DNA of 20,946 bases from positions 1 through 20,946 of the forward strand of contig JAISTU010000112.1 in NCBI GenBank assembly GCA_031272415.1. Reading direction: 5' to 3'. How positions within the stretch are numbered: the first letter of the stretch is position 1; the number at the start of each line of letters is the position of its first letter. The notes beneath the pieces are model-generated. The model was not told the DNA's origin, did not search any database, and was given only the letters and a program-made list of their open reading frames with translations. The translations under genes were made by a program, and so were the position numbers. This document shows positions 13,857 to 20,946 of this stretch, piece after piece. This DNA is from Bacteroidales bacterium (GTDB lineage: Bacteria; Bacteroidota; Bacteroidia; Bacteroidales; WCHB1-69).

Positions 13857-15134
13857 ATGAAAATATTACTTTTAGGTAGCGGCGGACGAGAACATGCTTT
13901 GGCTTGGAAAATAGCACAAAGTCCCCTATGTAAGACGCTTTATATTGCACCCGGTAATGCAGGGACAGCCCAATGCGGAACAAATGTGCAAATTGGGGAG
14001 ACAAATTTTGAAGAAATTATGCAATTTATTGTTAATCAAGATATTAACATGCTTGTTGTGGGACCTGAACAGCCTTTGGTAGAGGGTTTAACGGATGCCA
14101 TAAAATCTAATGTTGCCACTCAAAATGTGATGGTTATTGGACCCTCACGAGCGGGGGCAGCATTAGAGGGCAGTAAAGATTTTGCCAAACAATTTATGTA
14201 TAAATACGGCATTCCAACGGCTCATTATCAGACATTTACGGCAGAAAATATTGCCAATGCGTACTCGTTTTTGCAAACTTTGTCGCCTCCTTATGTACTC
14301 AAAGCGGACGGCTTGGCAGCCGGTAAAGGAGTGTTGATAATCAATCAGTTAGAGCAAGCAAAAGCAGAGTTGAACGAAATTTTACTGAATCGTAAATTTC
14401 AACAAGCGGGTCAAAAAGTGGTCATTGAGCAATTTTTGGATGGCATAGAATTGTCGGTTTTTGTACTCACGGACGGAAAATCCTACCTTCTTTTGCCGGA
14501 AGCCAAAGATTATAAGCGAATTGGAGAAAAAGATACAGGATTGAACACCGGTGGAATGGGCTCTGTGTCGCCTGTCCCTTTTGTCAATGCAGAATTTATG
14601 CAAAAAGTTGAAAAACAGATTATTACACCTACAATTGAAGGATTGAAAGCAGAAAAGATTGATTATAAAGGATTTATATTTTTTGGATTGATGAATGTAA
14701 AAGGAGACCCTTACGTGATTGAGTACAACGTGCGTATGGGAGACCCTGAAACAGAGTCGGTTATGCCCAGAATACAAAACGATATTGTACAATTATTTAT
14801 CGCAACAAGCAGAGGTGAGTTGTCACAATGTACGCTTTCTACCGACCCGCGTGCTGTGGCGACCATTATGCTTGTTTCCGGGGGCTATCCACAAAATTAT
14901 GAAAAGGGAAAAATAATTTCACAACTTCCTGAAAATCAAGATAGTATAATTTTTCATGCAGGTACTTGTTTCAACAACAAGGGAAATTTGCTTACTAACG
15001 GTGGTCGTGTTTTGGCTTGCACTTCCTTTGGCAAAGACATTAAAACCGCAGTTGATAAGTCTGCAAAATTAGCCGCAAAGATTGAATTTGAAGGTCGCTA
15101 TTTTAGAAAAGATATTGGGTACGAGTTTATGTAG
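13857..15134 (+). CDS. purD: Phosphoribosylamine-glycine ligase (GAR synthetase)
   Basis: A 425-residue ATP-grasp enzyme of purine synthesis: 5-phosphoribosylamine plus glycine plus ATP gives GAR, in the cytoplasm. Diagnostic motifs are all present: GSGGREHALAWK (residues 7-18), VVGPEQPLVEGL (67-78), the ATP-grasp lysine region KADGLAAGKGV (149-159), LNTGGMGSVSPVP, and YNVRMGDPETESVMP with the metal-binding end of the fold. Length is normal and nothing is missing. It follows the membrane-anchored regulator by 12 bases, so the LolA-like, AraC and purD genes are probably one transcript. The stop codon TAG lies inside the first unit of a 14-bp tandem repeat. Confidence 0.97.
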   Translation: MKILLLGSGGREHALAWKIAQSPLCKTLYIAPGNAGTAQCGTNVQIGETNFEEIMQFIVNQDINMLVVGPEQPLVEGLTDAIKSNVATQNVMVIGPSRAGAALEGSKDFAKQFMYKYGIPTAHYQTFTAENIANAYSFLQTLSPPYVLKADGLAAGKGVLIINQLEQAKAELNEILLNRKFQQAGQKVVIEQFLDGIELSVFVLTDGKSYLLLPEAKDYKRIGEKDTGLNTGGMGSVSPVPFVNAEFMQKVEKQIITPTIEGLKAEKIDYKGFIFFGLMNVKGDPYVIEYNVRMGDPETESVMPRIQNDIVQLFIATSRGELSQCTLSTDPRAVATIMLVSGGYPQNYEKGKIISQLPENQDSIIFHAGTCFNNKGNLLTNGGRVLACTSFGKDIKTAVDKSAKLAAKIEFEGRYFRKDIGYEFM

Positions 15135-15164
15135 AGTGCAGAGTGTAGAGTGCAGAGTGTAGAG
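15131..15164. repeat. 14-bp tandem repeat, 2.4 copies, overlapping the purD stop
   Basis: GTAGAGTGCAGAGT occurs at 15131-15144 and again, identical, at 15145-15158, then GTAGAG to 15164. The purD stop TAG is at 15132-15134. A matching array in reverse orientation lies at 15389-15419. Confidence 0.85.
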
Positions 15165-15230
15165 ATAAAAAAACGCCCTTGTGTTTTTGATAAGTGGAAA
15201 TTCGGAATAAAAATAAGCAATAAAATAAAA

Positions 15231-15263
15231 TGTATAGAGACGGAGCATGCGTCGTCTTTACAT
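15231..15263. repeat. Degenerate GTAGAGACG palindrome, intergenic
   Basis: TAGAGACGGAGCATGC followed by GTCGTCTTTA is a decayed version of the 28-bp palindrome at 469-496: the GCATGC centre and the GAGACG/CGTCTT arms remain. Confidence 0.65.
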
Positions 15264-15345
15264 GTGTATATGTGTATATTTACTTGATTATAAATATTTT
15301 ATGTCCGTTAAAAAAACTCATCTTCAATTTTTACAACTTTTTTCT

Positions 15346-15365
15346 CCCAAAATGCAAAAAAAATA
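15346..15365. repeat. Third copy of the CCCAAAATGCAAAA motif
   Basis: CCCAAAATGCAAAAAAAATA is identical to 12511-12530, the right end of the putative element there. Here it stands alone; no inverted partner was found nearby. Confidence 0.7.
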
Positions 15366-15388
15366 GAAAAAATCTAAAATCGTAAATC

Positions 15389-15419
15389 TACACTCTTCAC
15401 TCTCCACTCTTCACTCTAA
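15389..15419. repeat. Inverted array of the 14-bp repeat
   Basis: On the minus strand this reads AGAGTGAAGAGTGG then AGAGTGAAGAGTGT then AG, the same 14-bp period as at 15131-15164 with C to A and T to G changes. The two arrays face each other across about 225 bases. Confidence 0.75.
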
Positions 15420-15430
15420 AAAAAAGGTTT

Positions 15431-15463
15431 TTAATTTTTAATTGAAATATTTGTGTATCTTTG
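15431..15463 (+). promoter_or_regulatory. Promoter of the OmpH-like gene
   Basis: TTAATTTTTAATTG (15431-15444), eleven bases, then TATCTTTG (15456-15463), a perfect Bacteroidetes -7 element, within TGTGTATCTTTG. The start codon is 35 bases downstream. The gene and probably pgi and the agmatinase gene follow. Confidence 0.75.
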
Positions 15464-15497
15464 TATTTCACTAAAAAAAAAGTAGAAAATATATAGG

Positions 15498-16016
15498 ATG
15501 AGAAAAATATTAGGAATAATAGGTATTGTTGTTGCAACTTCCTTGTTATCAGGGGTTTATGCTCAAACAAAGAGCAAATATGCACACGTAAATTCGGCTG
15601 ATTTGATGAAAGTTATGCCGGGTGTTGATTCGGCTCAGAAAGTAATACAGGATTATGCAAAACAATTAGAAGATGAGGCAAAAACAATGTATGCTGAATA
15701 CGAAAAAAAGATTGCCGACTTTCAGGAAAAACAACCTACCATGTCTTTGAGTTTGCAAGAAACAAAGAAAAAAGAACTCATGGATTTGGAAAATAGGATA
15801 CGTTCCTTTGAAGAACAGGCTCAAAGCGAACTGCAAGCCAAACAAGAAGAACTTCTTAAACCATTGATAGACAAGGCAAAAGAAGCAATTGCAGCAGTGG
15901 CAAAAGAAAACGGTTATTCATACGTTTTTGACTCTTCTTTGGGGGTACTTTTGTACAGCGACCCCGCCGATGACATTTTGGAATTGGTAAAGAAAAAATT
16001 AGGAATTACCAAATAA
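15498..16016 (+). CDS. OmpH/Skp-family periplasmic chaperone
   Basis: A 172-residue protein with a signal peptide (KILGIIGIVVATSLLSGVYA, cleavage before Gln23). The mature part has the OmpH layout: a short beta strand (KYAHVNSADLMKVMPGVDSA), a long charged helical hairpin (about residues 50-135, rich in E, K and Q, with EDEAKTMYAEYEKKIADFQE), then the closing strands KENGYSYVFDSSLGVLLYSD. Skp/OmpH proteins are jellyfish-shaped trimers that hold unfolded outer-membrane proteins in the periplasm, and the proportions here fit that. It has its own promoter and is 51 bases ahead of pgi. Confidence 0.92.
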   Translation: MRKILGIIGIVVATSLLSGVYAQTKSKYAHVNSADLMKVMPGVDSAQKVIQDYAKQLEDEAKTMYAEYEKKIADFQEKQPTMSLSLQETKKKELMDLENRIRSFEEQAQSELQAKQEELLKPLIDKAKEAIAAVAKENGYSYVFDSSLGVLLYSDPADDILELVKKKLGITK

Positions 16017-16067
16017 TCAGTCTCTTACAAATTTGTTGCGAGGCTACTTGACTTTCCTTGTACGATA

Positions 16068-17330
16068 ATGGTAAAATTTGTTGCAGAAGAAAGCATGTTG
16101 GCGCAGGCGAGTGAGGTTTTATCCACTCAATTGCAGCAAGCAGTAGATGTTTTACACACAAAAACAGGGAAAGGATGTGAGTTTTTAGGGTGGTTGGATT
16201 TCCCGCAAAATGTTGATAATCAATATATTAGCGATGTAAAACAGATTGCACAACAAATTGTATCGCAATCGCAAGTTGTTGTTTTGATAGGCATTGGCGG
16301 TTCCTATTTGGGAGCGAGGGCGTTGATAGAGGCTTTGTGTCCGAATTTTTCGCACCCGGAGCCGGAAATTGTTTATGCAGGACACCATTTGTCGGATAAA
16401 TATTTGCAAAAATTGTATAATATTTTAGCAAAAAAAGACTATTCTTTGGTAGTGGTTTCCAAGTCGGGCAGCACAATTGAAACGGCGGCTACATTTGGTT
16501 TATTGCAGCGACATTGTATTGATAAATATGGACTTACGGAGGCAAAAAAGCGAATTGTTTGCATTACAGACCAAAAAGAAGGCATTTTGCGGGCAATTGT
16601 GAACAAAAATGCTTATTCTTCTCTTGCAATTCCTGCCGATATTGGAGGTCGGTATTCCATTTTAACGGCGGTGGGACTGTTACCTGCGGCAGTGGCAGGC
16701 TTGAATATTGAACAATTGATGAACGGCGCAAAAAATATGTGTTCACAAATTTTGTCTTCCCCAAAAAATGTAGCCACTCAATATGCAATGTGCAGAACTT
16801 ATTTACAATCAATCGGTTACAATATTGAAGTGTTGGCAACTTTTGAGCCTTCATTGTTTTATTTTGCCGAATGGTGGAAACAATTGTTTGCCGAAAGTGA
16901 GGGCAAAAATCACAAAGGTATATTTCCAACAAGCATGATTTACACCACCGATTTGCACTCTTTGGGGCAATATATGCAACAGGGACAGCGAATTATGTTT
17001 GAAACTTTCTTAACTATCCAATATTTTTCAAATAATTGTAAAATAAAGGAAGAAGATTTGTTGGATAAACAATTTAATTCATTGAAAAACAAGTCAATAG
17101 GAGAAATTAATCATTTAGCACAAAAAGCAACCATGAAGGCACATAAAAGAGGCAATGTTCCTATTATTGAATTGAATATCAATGATTTATCTGAATATTC
17201 TTTGGGAGAATTGTTTTATTTCTTTGAATATGCCTGTGCTGTGAGTGCCTATATGCAACAAATCAATCCATTTGACCAGCCAGGTGTGGCAGAATATAAA
17301 AAAGAATTAACAACTTTGTTATCCCAATAA
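16068..17330 (+). CDS. pgi: Glucose-6-phosphate isomerase
   Basis: A 420-residue enzyme of glycolysis/gluconeogenesis (glucose-6-phosphate to fructose-6-phosphate, cytoplasm). Motifs: VLIGIGGSYLGARALIEAL (residues 72-90), the phosphate-binding SKSGSTIET (131-139), the family signature ADIGGRYSILTAVGLLP, and AESEGKNHKGIFPTS with the region that carries catalytic residues. The length matches the short bacterial form (about 420-450) rather than the 550-residue E. coli/animal form. The start at 16068 is the first ATG; the N-terminus is somewhat short for the family but complete motifs follow. It is 34 bases ahead of the agmatinase gene, suggesting one transcript. Confidence 0.96.
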   Translation: MVKFVAEESMLAQASEVLSTQLQQAVDVLHTKTGKGCEFLGWLDFPQNVDNQYISDVKQIAQQIVSQSQVVVLIGIGGSYLGARALIEALCPNFSHPEPEIVYAGHHLSDKYLQKLYNILAKKDYSLVVVSKSGSTIETAATFGLLQRHCIDKYGLTEAKKRIVCITDQKEGILRAIVNKNAYSSLAIPADIGGRYSILTAVGLLPAAVAGLNIEQLMNGAKNMCSQILSSPKNVATQYAMCRTYLQSIGYNIEVLATFEPSLFYFAEWWKQLFAESEGKNHKGIFPTSMIYTTDLHSLGQYMQQGQRIMFETFLTIQYFSNNCKIKEEDLLDKQFNSLKNKSIGEINHLAQKATMKAHKRGNVPIIELNINDLSEYSLGELFYFFEYACAVSAYMQQINPFDQPGVAEYKKELTTLLSQ

Positions 17331-17364
17331 AAAAACATAAACGCTTAAAAATCAATAAGTTACA

Positions 17365-18228
17365 ATGGAATATTTTTTAGATATGCCTTCTCGATACAAT
17401 TCTTATGAAAATGCGTCCACTGTGTTGCTGCCGGTGCCTTTTGACGGTACAAGCACGTTTGTAAAAGGGGCAGACAAAGGACCACAAGCGATTATTGATG
17501 CTTCGGACAGCATAGAATTGTACGATGTAGAAGAGGAGGTTGAAATTTACACTTGCGGAATACATACTGCACAGTCTGTCAAGCAATTACAGACCGTAGA
17601 AGAGATGACACAAGAAGTGTATTTGCGAACAAACAAATATATACTCGATAAAAAACTAATTTGCCTTTTGGGAGGCGAACATTCTGTCAGTTTGGGAGCA
17701 ATTAAAGCCGTATCTGAAATATATAAACCATTGACAGTCTTGCAATTAGACGCACATGCAGATTTGCGAGAATCTTATCATGACTCCAAATACAACCACG
17801 CTTGCGTCATGCGGCGGGCACAGGAGTTGGCAAAGGTCGTGCAAGTGGGAATTAGAAATGTGTGCATAGAAGAAAAACCATTTATTGTGCCTCAAAATAT
17901 GTTTTATGCACACAAAATTTACGGACATAAAGAATGGATGTTGCAGGCAATCAATCAATTAGATAAAAATGTATATCTAACCATAGATTTGGATTGTTTT
18001 GACCCTTCGATTGTACCATCCACAGGGACTCCCTTGCCCGGAGGCATGCTTTGGCAAGACGTGATTGAATTTCTCTCTCTGGTTATCAAGCACAAAAACG
18101 TTGTAGGATTTGATGTTGTAGAATTGTGTCCCAATCCTTACGATAAATCCTCCGATGTTCTGGCTGCCGTTTTGGTATATAAAATTATTACCAAAATTAT
18201 GAAAAAAAACATGCCTTTATACAAATAA
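17365..18228 (+). CDS. speB: Agmatinase-like ureohydrolase
   Basis: A 287-residue arginase-family enzyme. All six metal ligands are visible: His106 in GGEHSVSLG, Asp129, His131 and Asp133 in LDAHADLR, and Asp208 and Asp210 in TIDLDCFDPS. SIVPSTGTPLPGG and DVVELCP complete the family pattern. The length and the N-terminal VPFDGTSTFVKGADKGPQAI favour agmatinase (agmatine to putrescine and urea) over arginase or formimidoylglutamase, but specificity within this family cannot be fixed by motif alone. The gene ends 66 bases from the convergent OmpA-type gene; that gap has a T-run (about 18265-18275) but no clear hairpin. Confidence 0.9.
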   Translation: MEYFLDMPSRYNSYENASTVLLPVPFDGTSTFVKGADKGPQAIIDASDSIELYDVEEEVEIYTCGIHTAQSVKQLQTVEEMTQEVYLRTNKYILDKKLICLLGGEHSVSLGAIKAVSEIYKPLTVLQLDAHADLRESYHDSKYNHACVMRRAQELAKVVQVGIRNVCIEEKPFIVPQNMFYAHKIYGHKEWMLQAINQLDKNVYLTIDLDCFDPSIVPSTGTPLPGGMLWQDVIEFLSLVIKHKNVVGFDVVELCPNPYDKSSDVLAAVLVYKIITKIMKKNMPLYK

Positions 18229-18294
18229 TTATCTAATTATTTGCTCATTTGCGACCTTTTTAAGTTTTTTTTTTTCTAATTTTTAATTCTAATC

Positions 18295-19722
18295 TCATTC
18301 AAGGATAATAATTTCTACACGTCTGTTTTGCTTTCTGTTTTCTTCGCTGGTGTTTGGAACGAGCGGTTCGGTTTCGGCTTTGCTGACGGTGGAAATACGG
18401 CTTGCGTCAATACCTTTTTCTATCATATATTTTTTGGCATTTTCGGCGCGCTGCAATCCTTTTTTGAGATTTACTTCGTGTGTGCCTATGTTGCAGGTGT
18501 GTCCTTCGATTACAACTGTAAGATTGGGATGTCTCTGTAACAAAGCAATTTTGTCATCAAGTTGGCGTTGCTGCGTGGACGACAGTGTGGTGTTACCGAC
18601 AGAATAAATATTGATGGGTTGCTCTATTGTCGCAATTTCGCTTTTGAGTTGCTGTTCGGCTTTTTGTTCTGCTAAAACGCGTTCCTGCTCGGCTTTTTGC
18701 TCGGCTAAAAGACGCTCTTGCGCTGCTTTTTCGGCTAAAATGCGTTCTTGTGTTGCTTTTTCGAGTAAAATACGTTCCTGTTCGGCTTTTTCAGCGGCTA
18801 TGCGCTGTTGCTCGGCAACTGTATCAACAAAAGGCGGATTTTCGGTAACTTTCTCTACAACTACCGATTTTGCTTTTTTATTGCAAACAAACGCCAACCC
18901 TATTTTTACACCTGCCTGCAAAGGCAATACTTTGGCAGAAGAAGTTGCAAAATGCTGTTCTACTTCGTATGGATTGGTGCTGTAATCGCGGTTGTGGTCG
19001 TATTCCACAAGTTGCGCAGTAGCAGTTTCCGAGGCTACGGATTTGTTGATATTGGTCAAACCGTAGTCAATATAAACGCCTGTGTAGAGTGCCATTTTTT
19101 CTGATAGAATAAACCTTGCACCTAATTCTGCCGAAACAAAAAATGCAGGTTTGAAATCCAATTTTTCCGCAGTATTCAGGTCAGTGTATTGTCCAAAACC
19201 CATAAATCGCGGCGAAGTAAGCAACAAATCGGTTATGGAATAATACCCCGAAGTTTGTAGATTGTCGATTGAGCCTGTGGATTTTGCCAAAACGGGCACA
19301 CCAACTTTTCCGCCAAGTGCGGCATAGAATTGCGTTTTTTTCTCCAAAGAGGTATTAAAACGCAACAAAAGCGGGATTTCTACCAAAAGAGCGTGCTGTT
19401 TTTCGCTGAAATTATTAATGGTGTAGCGGAAATCAAAATCTTCTTCGCCATCATTGGCAGAATAATTTCCCGACAAGTTGTTGGCAGCATATTTTGAGTT
19501 CAAATACGAGAGGTCTACGCCTATATTTATTCCAAAATATTGGTTGAAATAAAAAGAATAGCCAACACCGAAGAGACCGCCAAAACCTGCTTTAGCATTG
19601 TCATAATTTAGCATTGAGATGCCTCCTCCGACGTTAATTCCAAATTCGTGTCGCATTTGCGCATTGATTGTAACAGTGAAAAGCACTGTAAAAACTATGA
19701 TTGATACACGTTTTATTTTCAT
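18295..19722 (-). CDS. OmpA-family outer-membrane protein with N-terminal barrel and coiled-coil linker
   Basis: A 475-residue protein. A signal peptide (RVSIIVFTVLFTVTINA, cleavage near residue 21) is followed by an outer-membrane beta-barrel domain (residues about 25-280) with GINVGGGISMLNYDN, FGVGYSFYFNQYFGINIGVD and AALGGKVGVPV. Residues about 300-360 are a repetitive charged linker, and residues about 365-475 are an OmpA C-terminal peptidoglycan-binding domain (VVIEGHTCNIGTHEVNLKKG, RAENAKKYMIEKGIDASRIS, ENRKQNRRVEI). The likely role is tethering the outer membrane to the cell wall. The gene starts 17 bases after the T9SS-sorted gene and may share its transcript. Confidence 0.93.
   Translation of the reverse strand: MKIKRVSIIVFTVLFTVTINAQMRHEFGINVGGGISMLNYDNAKAGFGGLFGVGYSFYFNQYFGINIGVDLSYLNSKYAANNLSGNYSANDGEEDFDFRYTINNFSEKQHALLVEIPLLLRFNTSLEKKTQFYAALGGKVGVPVLAKSTGSIDNLQTSGYYSITDLLLTSPRFMGFGQYTDLNTAEKLDFKPAFFVSAELGARFILSEKMALYTGVYIDYGLTNINKSVASETATAQLVEYDHNRDYSTNPYEVEQHFATSSAKVLPLQAGVKIGLAFVCNKKAKSVVVEKVTENPPFVDTVAEQQRIAAEKAEQERILLEKATQERILAEKAAQERLLAEQKAEQERVLAEQKAEQQLKSEIATIEQPINIYSVGNTTLSSTQQRQLDDKIALLQRHPNLTVVIEGHTCNIGTHEVNLKKGLQRAENAKKYMIEKGIDASRISTVSKAETEPLVPNTSEENRKQNRRVEIIILE
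18645..18821. repeat. Tandem 30-33-bp repeat coding the OmpA coiled-coil linker
   Basis: About six units of 30 or 33 bases encode 10-11-residue peptides of the form QERILAEKAA and QERVLAEQKAE. DNA-level similarity between units (for example GCTTTTTCGGCTAAAATGCG) suggests recent duplication and possible copy-number change. Confidence 0.75.
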
Positions 19723-19739
19723 TTTTATTTTTTATTTTT

Positions 19740-20946
19740 TTATTTAACAATAAATTTAGTTTGTTCGCTACCTGCACGAAGAATATAACTGCCTGATAAT
19801 GACGGAGTTGGAATATTTGTAACAGTGCCTGTGCGGAGGTATGTACCCACACGTTTGCCAGCCATATCAAACATTTCAATATATTGTGCATCGCTGTAAA
19901 TCTCTGCGGTGGCAGTGCGATTGGCAGGTGCTGGATTTGGGTAAACCTTCATTGGAAGAGGCTGAATTACAGGCGAATATGTACAAGTGTGCAACGTTTT
20001 GCCGTCCTCGGTAACCAAAATCACACTATAAACGGCGTTTGTGTCAAGCACATCACTTGAATTTTCACCCGCCGAATAATACTGACTTGTTGCGCCTGCG
20101 ATTGCTATTCCGTCTTTATACCATTGGTATCCTGTAAATTTGTAACCACCATTGCCGGCAGGATTATTATTTACATACACCAAATTGTTGAACTTCTGAC
20201 TGCCGATTTCTTCAAACACAAAATAGCGTTCAATGGTTACAGTATAAACTTTTTCAATGCCACTCGAACTTTTAACAGTGTAATTGACACTATAAATATC
20301 CGCTTTGGGTATATTCACCGTAAAAGTGTTGCTTTCAATGTTGTTGTAGAACACTTTCGCCCCGGAATCTTCTACGGTAACGTTTACGGTTACGCTATTT
20401 TCGCCACAATCCAACACATAATAAGCCTCATCAATTTCGGTAGCGTTTGAGACAACAGATTCGTTGTTGGTATTGTTACTCAAAATGGTGATATTTTGAG
20501 TAACAGGTGCAACATCTTGGTAATTATCGTTGTGTGCTACGCTTGCGGTAACTATTACAAGTCCGCTCTGCAAAGGAGTAAGCACATCGCCTGCCAACAT
20601 CGCCGAAGTCAAATTATCAATGTTAAATGTTACGGGTAAGCCGGAAGTAGTACTTGCGTGCAGTGTAATGCTGCCGTCTTCTACATAGATAGTAGTATCG
20701 GAATAGATTGTCAACGTTTGCGGAGCAGGAGTGATTGTCAATGTATCATCATCATAAGTAATTGTATAATTGCTGCCTGCCGAAAGTGTTCCCTGATTGA
20801 TAGCATAAGTGCCAACATTTTCTCCGGCAACTCTTATCAATGTTCCTACAAAATTGTCGCCCGCAATTAAGGCAGGATTAACAGTGTAAGTCAAAGTCGG
20901 GTCGCTGTCGCCGTAGGTTTTTGTTTTGGCATCAGCGGTTACAGTG
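19740..20946 (-). CDS. Type IX-secreted surface protein with MBG and Ig-like domains (5' end outside window)
   Basis: About 401 residues are visible; the frame stays open to the window edge, so the true start lies beyond 20946 and a TTG at 20894 is not a start. The N-terminal visible part (AKTKTYGDSDPTLTYTV, GTYAINQGTLSAGSNYTITY, then DDDTLTITPAPQTL) is an MBG-type bacterial domain. An Ig-like segment follows (LPVTFNIDNLTSAMLAGDVL), then a cadherin-like beta-sandwich (SVNYTVKSSSGIEKVYTVTI) and an Ig-like QWYKDGIAIAGATSQYY. The end, VYPNPAPANRTATAEIYSDA then FDMAGKRVGTYL and ending KFIVK, is a Por-type C-terminal sorting domain. It should be exported through Sec and T9SS to the cell surface; no enzymatic domain is visible. 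Confidence 0.9.
   Translation of the reverse strand, partial: TVTADAKTKTYGDSDPTLTYTVNPALIAGDNFVGTLIRVAGENVGTYAINQGTLSAGSNYTITYDDDTLTITPAPQTLTIYSDTTIYVEDGSITLHASTTSGLPVTFNIDNLTSAMLAGDVLTPLQSGLVIVTASVAHNDNYQDVAPVTQNITILSNNTNNESVVSNATEIDEAYYVLDCGENSVTVNVTVEDSGAKVFYNNIESNTFTVNIPKADIYSVNYTVKSSSGIEKVYTVTIERYFVFEEIGSQKFNNLVYVNNNPAGNGGYKFTGYQWYKDGIAIAGATSQYYSAGENSSDVLDTNAVYSVILVTEDGKTLHTCTYSPVIQPLPMKVYPNPAPANRTATAEIYSDAQYIEMFDMAGKRVGTYLRTGTVTNIPTPSLSGSYILRAGSEQTKFIVK

Larger units (their letters stand above)
15135..15497. other. 363-base gene-free region between purD and the OmpH-like gene
   Basis: No reading frame of note. The region holds the 14-bp tandem array, a degenerate GTAGAGACG palindrome, a CCCAAAATGCAAAAAAAATA motif, the inverted 14-bp array and the promoter of the OmpH-like gene. 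A weak AAAAAC/GTTTTT hairpin at 15169-15188 could end purD transcription. Confidence 0.75.

Noticed and set aside
15135..15497. tRNA or structured RNA gene
   Set aside because: No cloverleaf, T-loop or CCA-like end could be found by eye; the structure present is explained by repeats.
20892..20894. TTG as start of the T9SS-sorted protein
   Set aside because: The frame continues open to the window edge with MBG-domain sequence, so the codon is an internal leucine.

Overview
The window looks like chromosomal DNA from a member of the Bacteroidota, most likely the Bacteroidales. The signs are low GC, Bacteroidetes-type promoter elements (TAnnTTTG), a type IX secretion C-terminal sorting domain, several outer-membrane lipoprotein and beta-barrel genes, and a radical-SAM/lipoprotein gene pair typical of this phylum. 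Species cannot be set from the sequence. There are 20 protein genes, two of them cut by the window edges. No rRNA, tRNA or CRISPR array was seen.

Positions 1-9923 are entirely on the minus strand. Reading in the direction of transcription: an AlkD-like DNA alkylation repair protein, a dCMP deaminase, a YiiX-type lipoprotein cysteine peptidase, a TPR lipoprotein with its own promoter, a CofE-like (F420-0 glutamate ligase family) protein, an unrecognised 237-residue protein, a phospholipase-D/SNF2 helicase of 1100 residues, an AAA ATPase with a DUF4143 tail, and the first 265 residues of an Eco57I-type restriction-modification methylase. The last three or four are packed head to tail and look like an ATP-dependent restriction/defence module. 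The methylase and helicase genes carry copies of short palindromic repeats that read through in frame, so the proteins contain repeat-derived peptides.

Positions 10046-12123 hold a compact plus-strand operon: a small beta-barrel protein, a lipoprotein with a carboxypeptidase-regulatory-like domain, and a radical SAM/SPASM enzyme. This matches the uncharacterised rSAM/lipoprotein pair of Bacteroidota. It is followed by 503 bases without a gene, holding a 340-bp element with a perfect 23-bp terminal inverted repeat and several nested repeats.

Positions 12627-15134 encode a LolA-like periplasmic carrier, a membrane-anchored AraC-type regulator and PurD. A second repeat-rich gap (15135-15497) follows, bounded by inverted arrays of a 14-bp unit. 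Then come an OmpH/Skp-like chaperone, glucose-6-phosphate isomerase and an agmatinase-like ureohydrolase. On the opposite strand, convergent with these, are an OmpA-type outer-membrane protein with a repetitive coiled-coil linker and, upstream of it, a large type IX-secreted surface protein truncated by the window end.

Three promoters (TPR lipoprotein, barrel/lipoprotein/rSAM operon, OmpH) share one composite layout: a 14-mer TTAATTTTTAATYG, 10-11 bases, then TGTGTATNTTTG.
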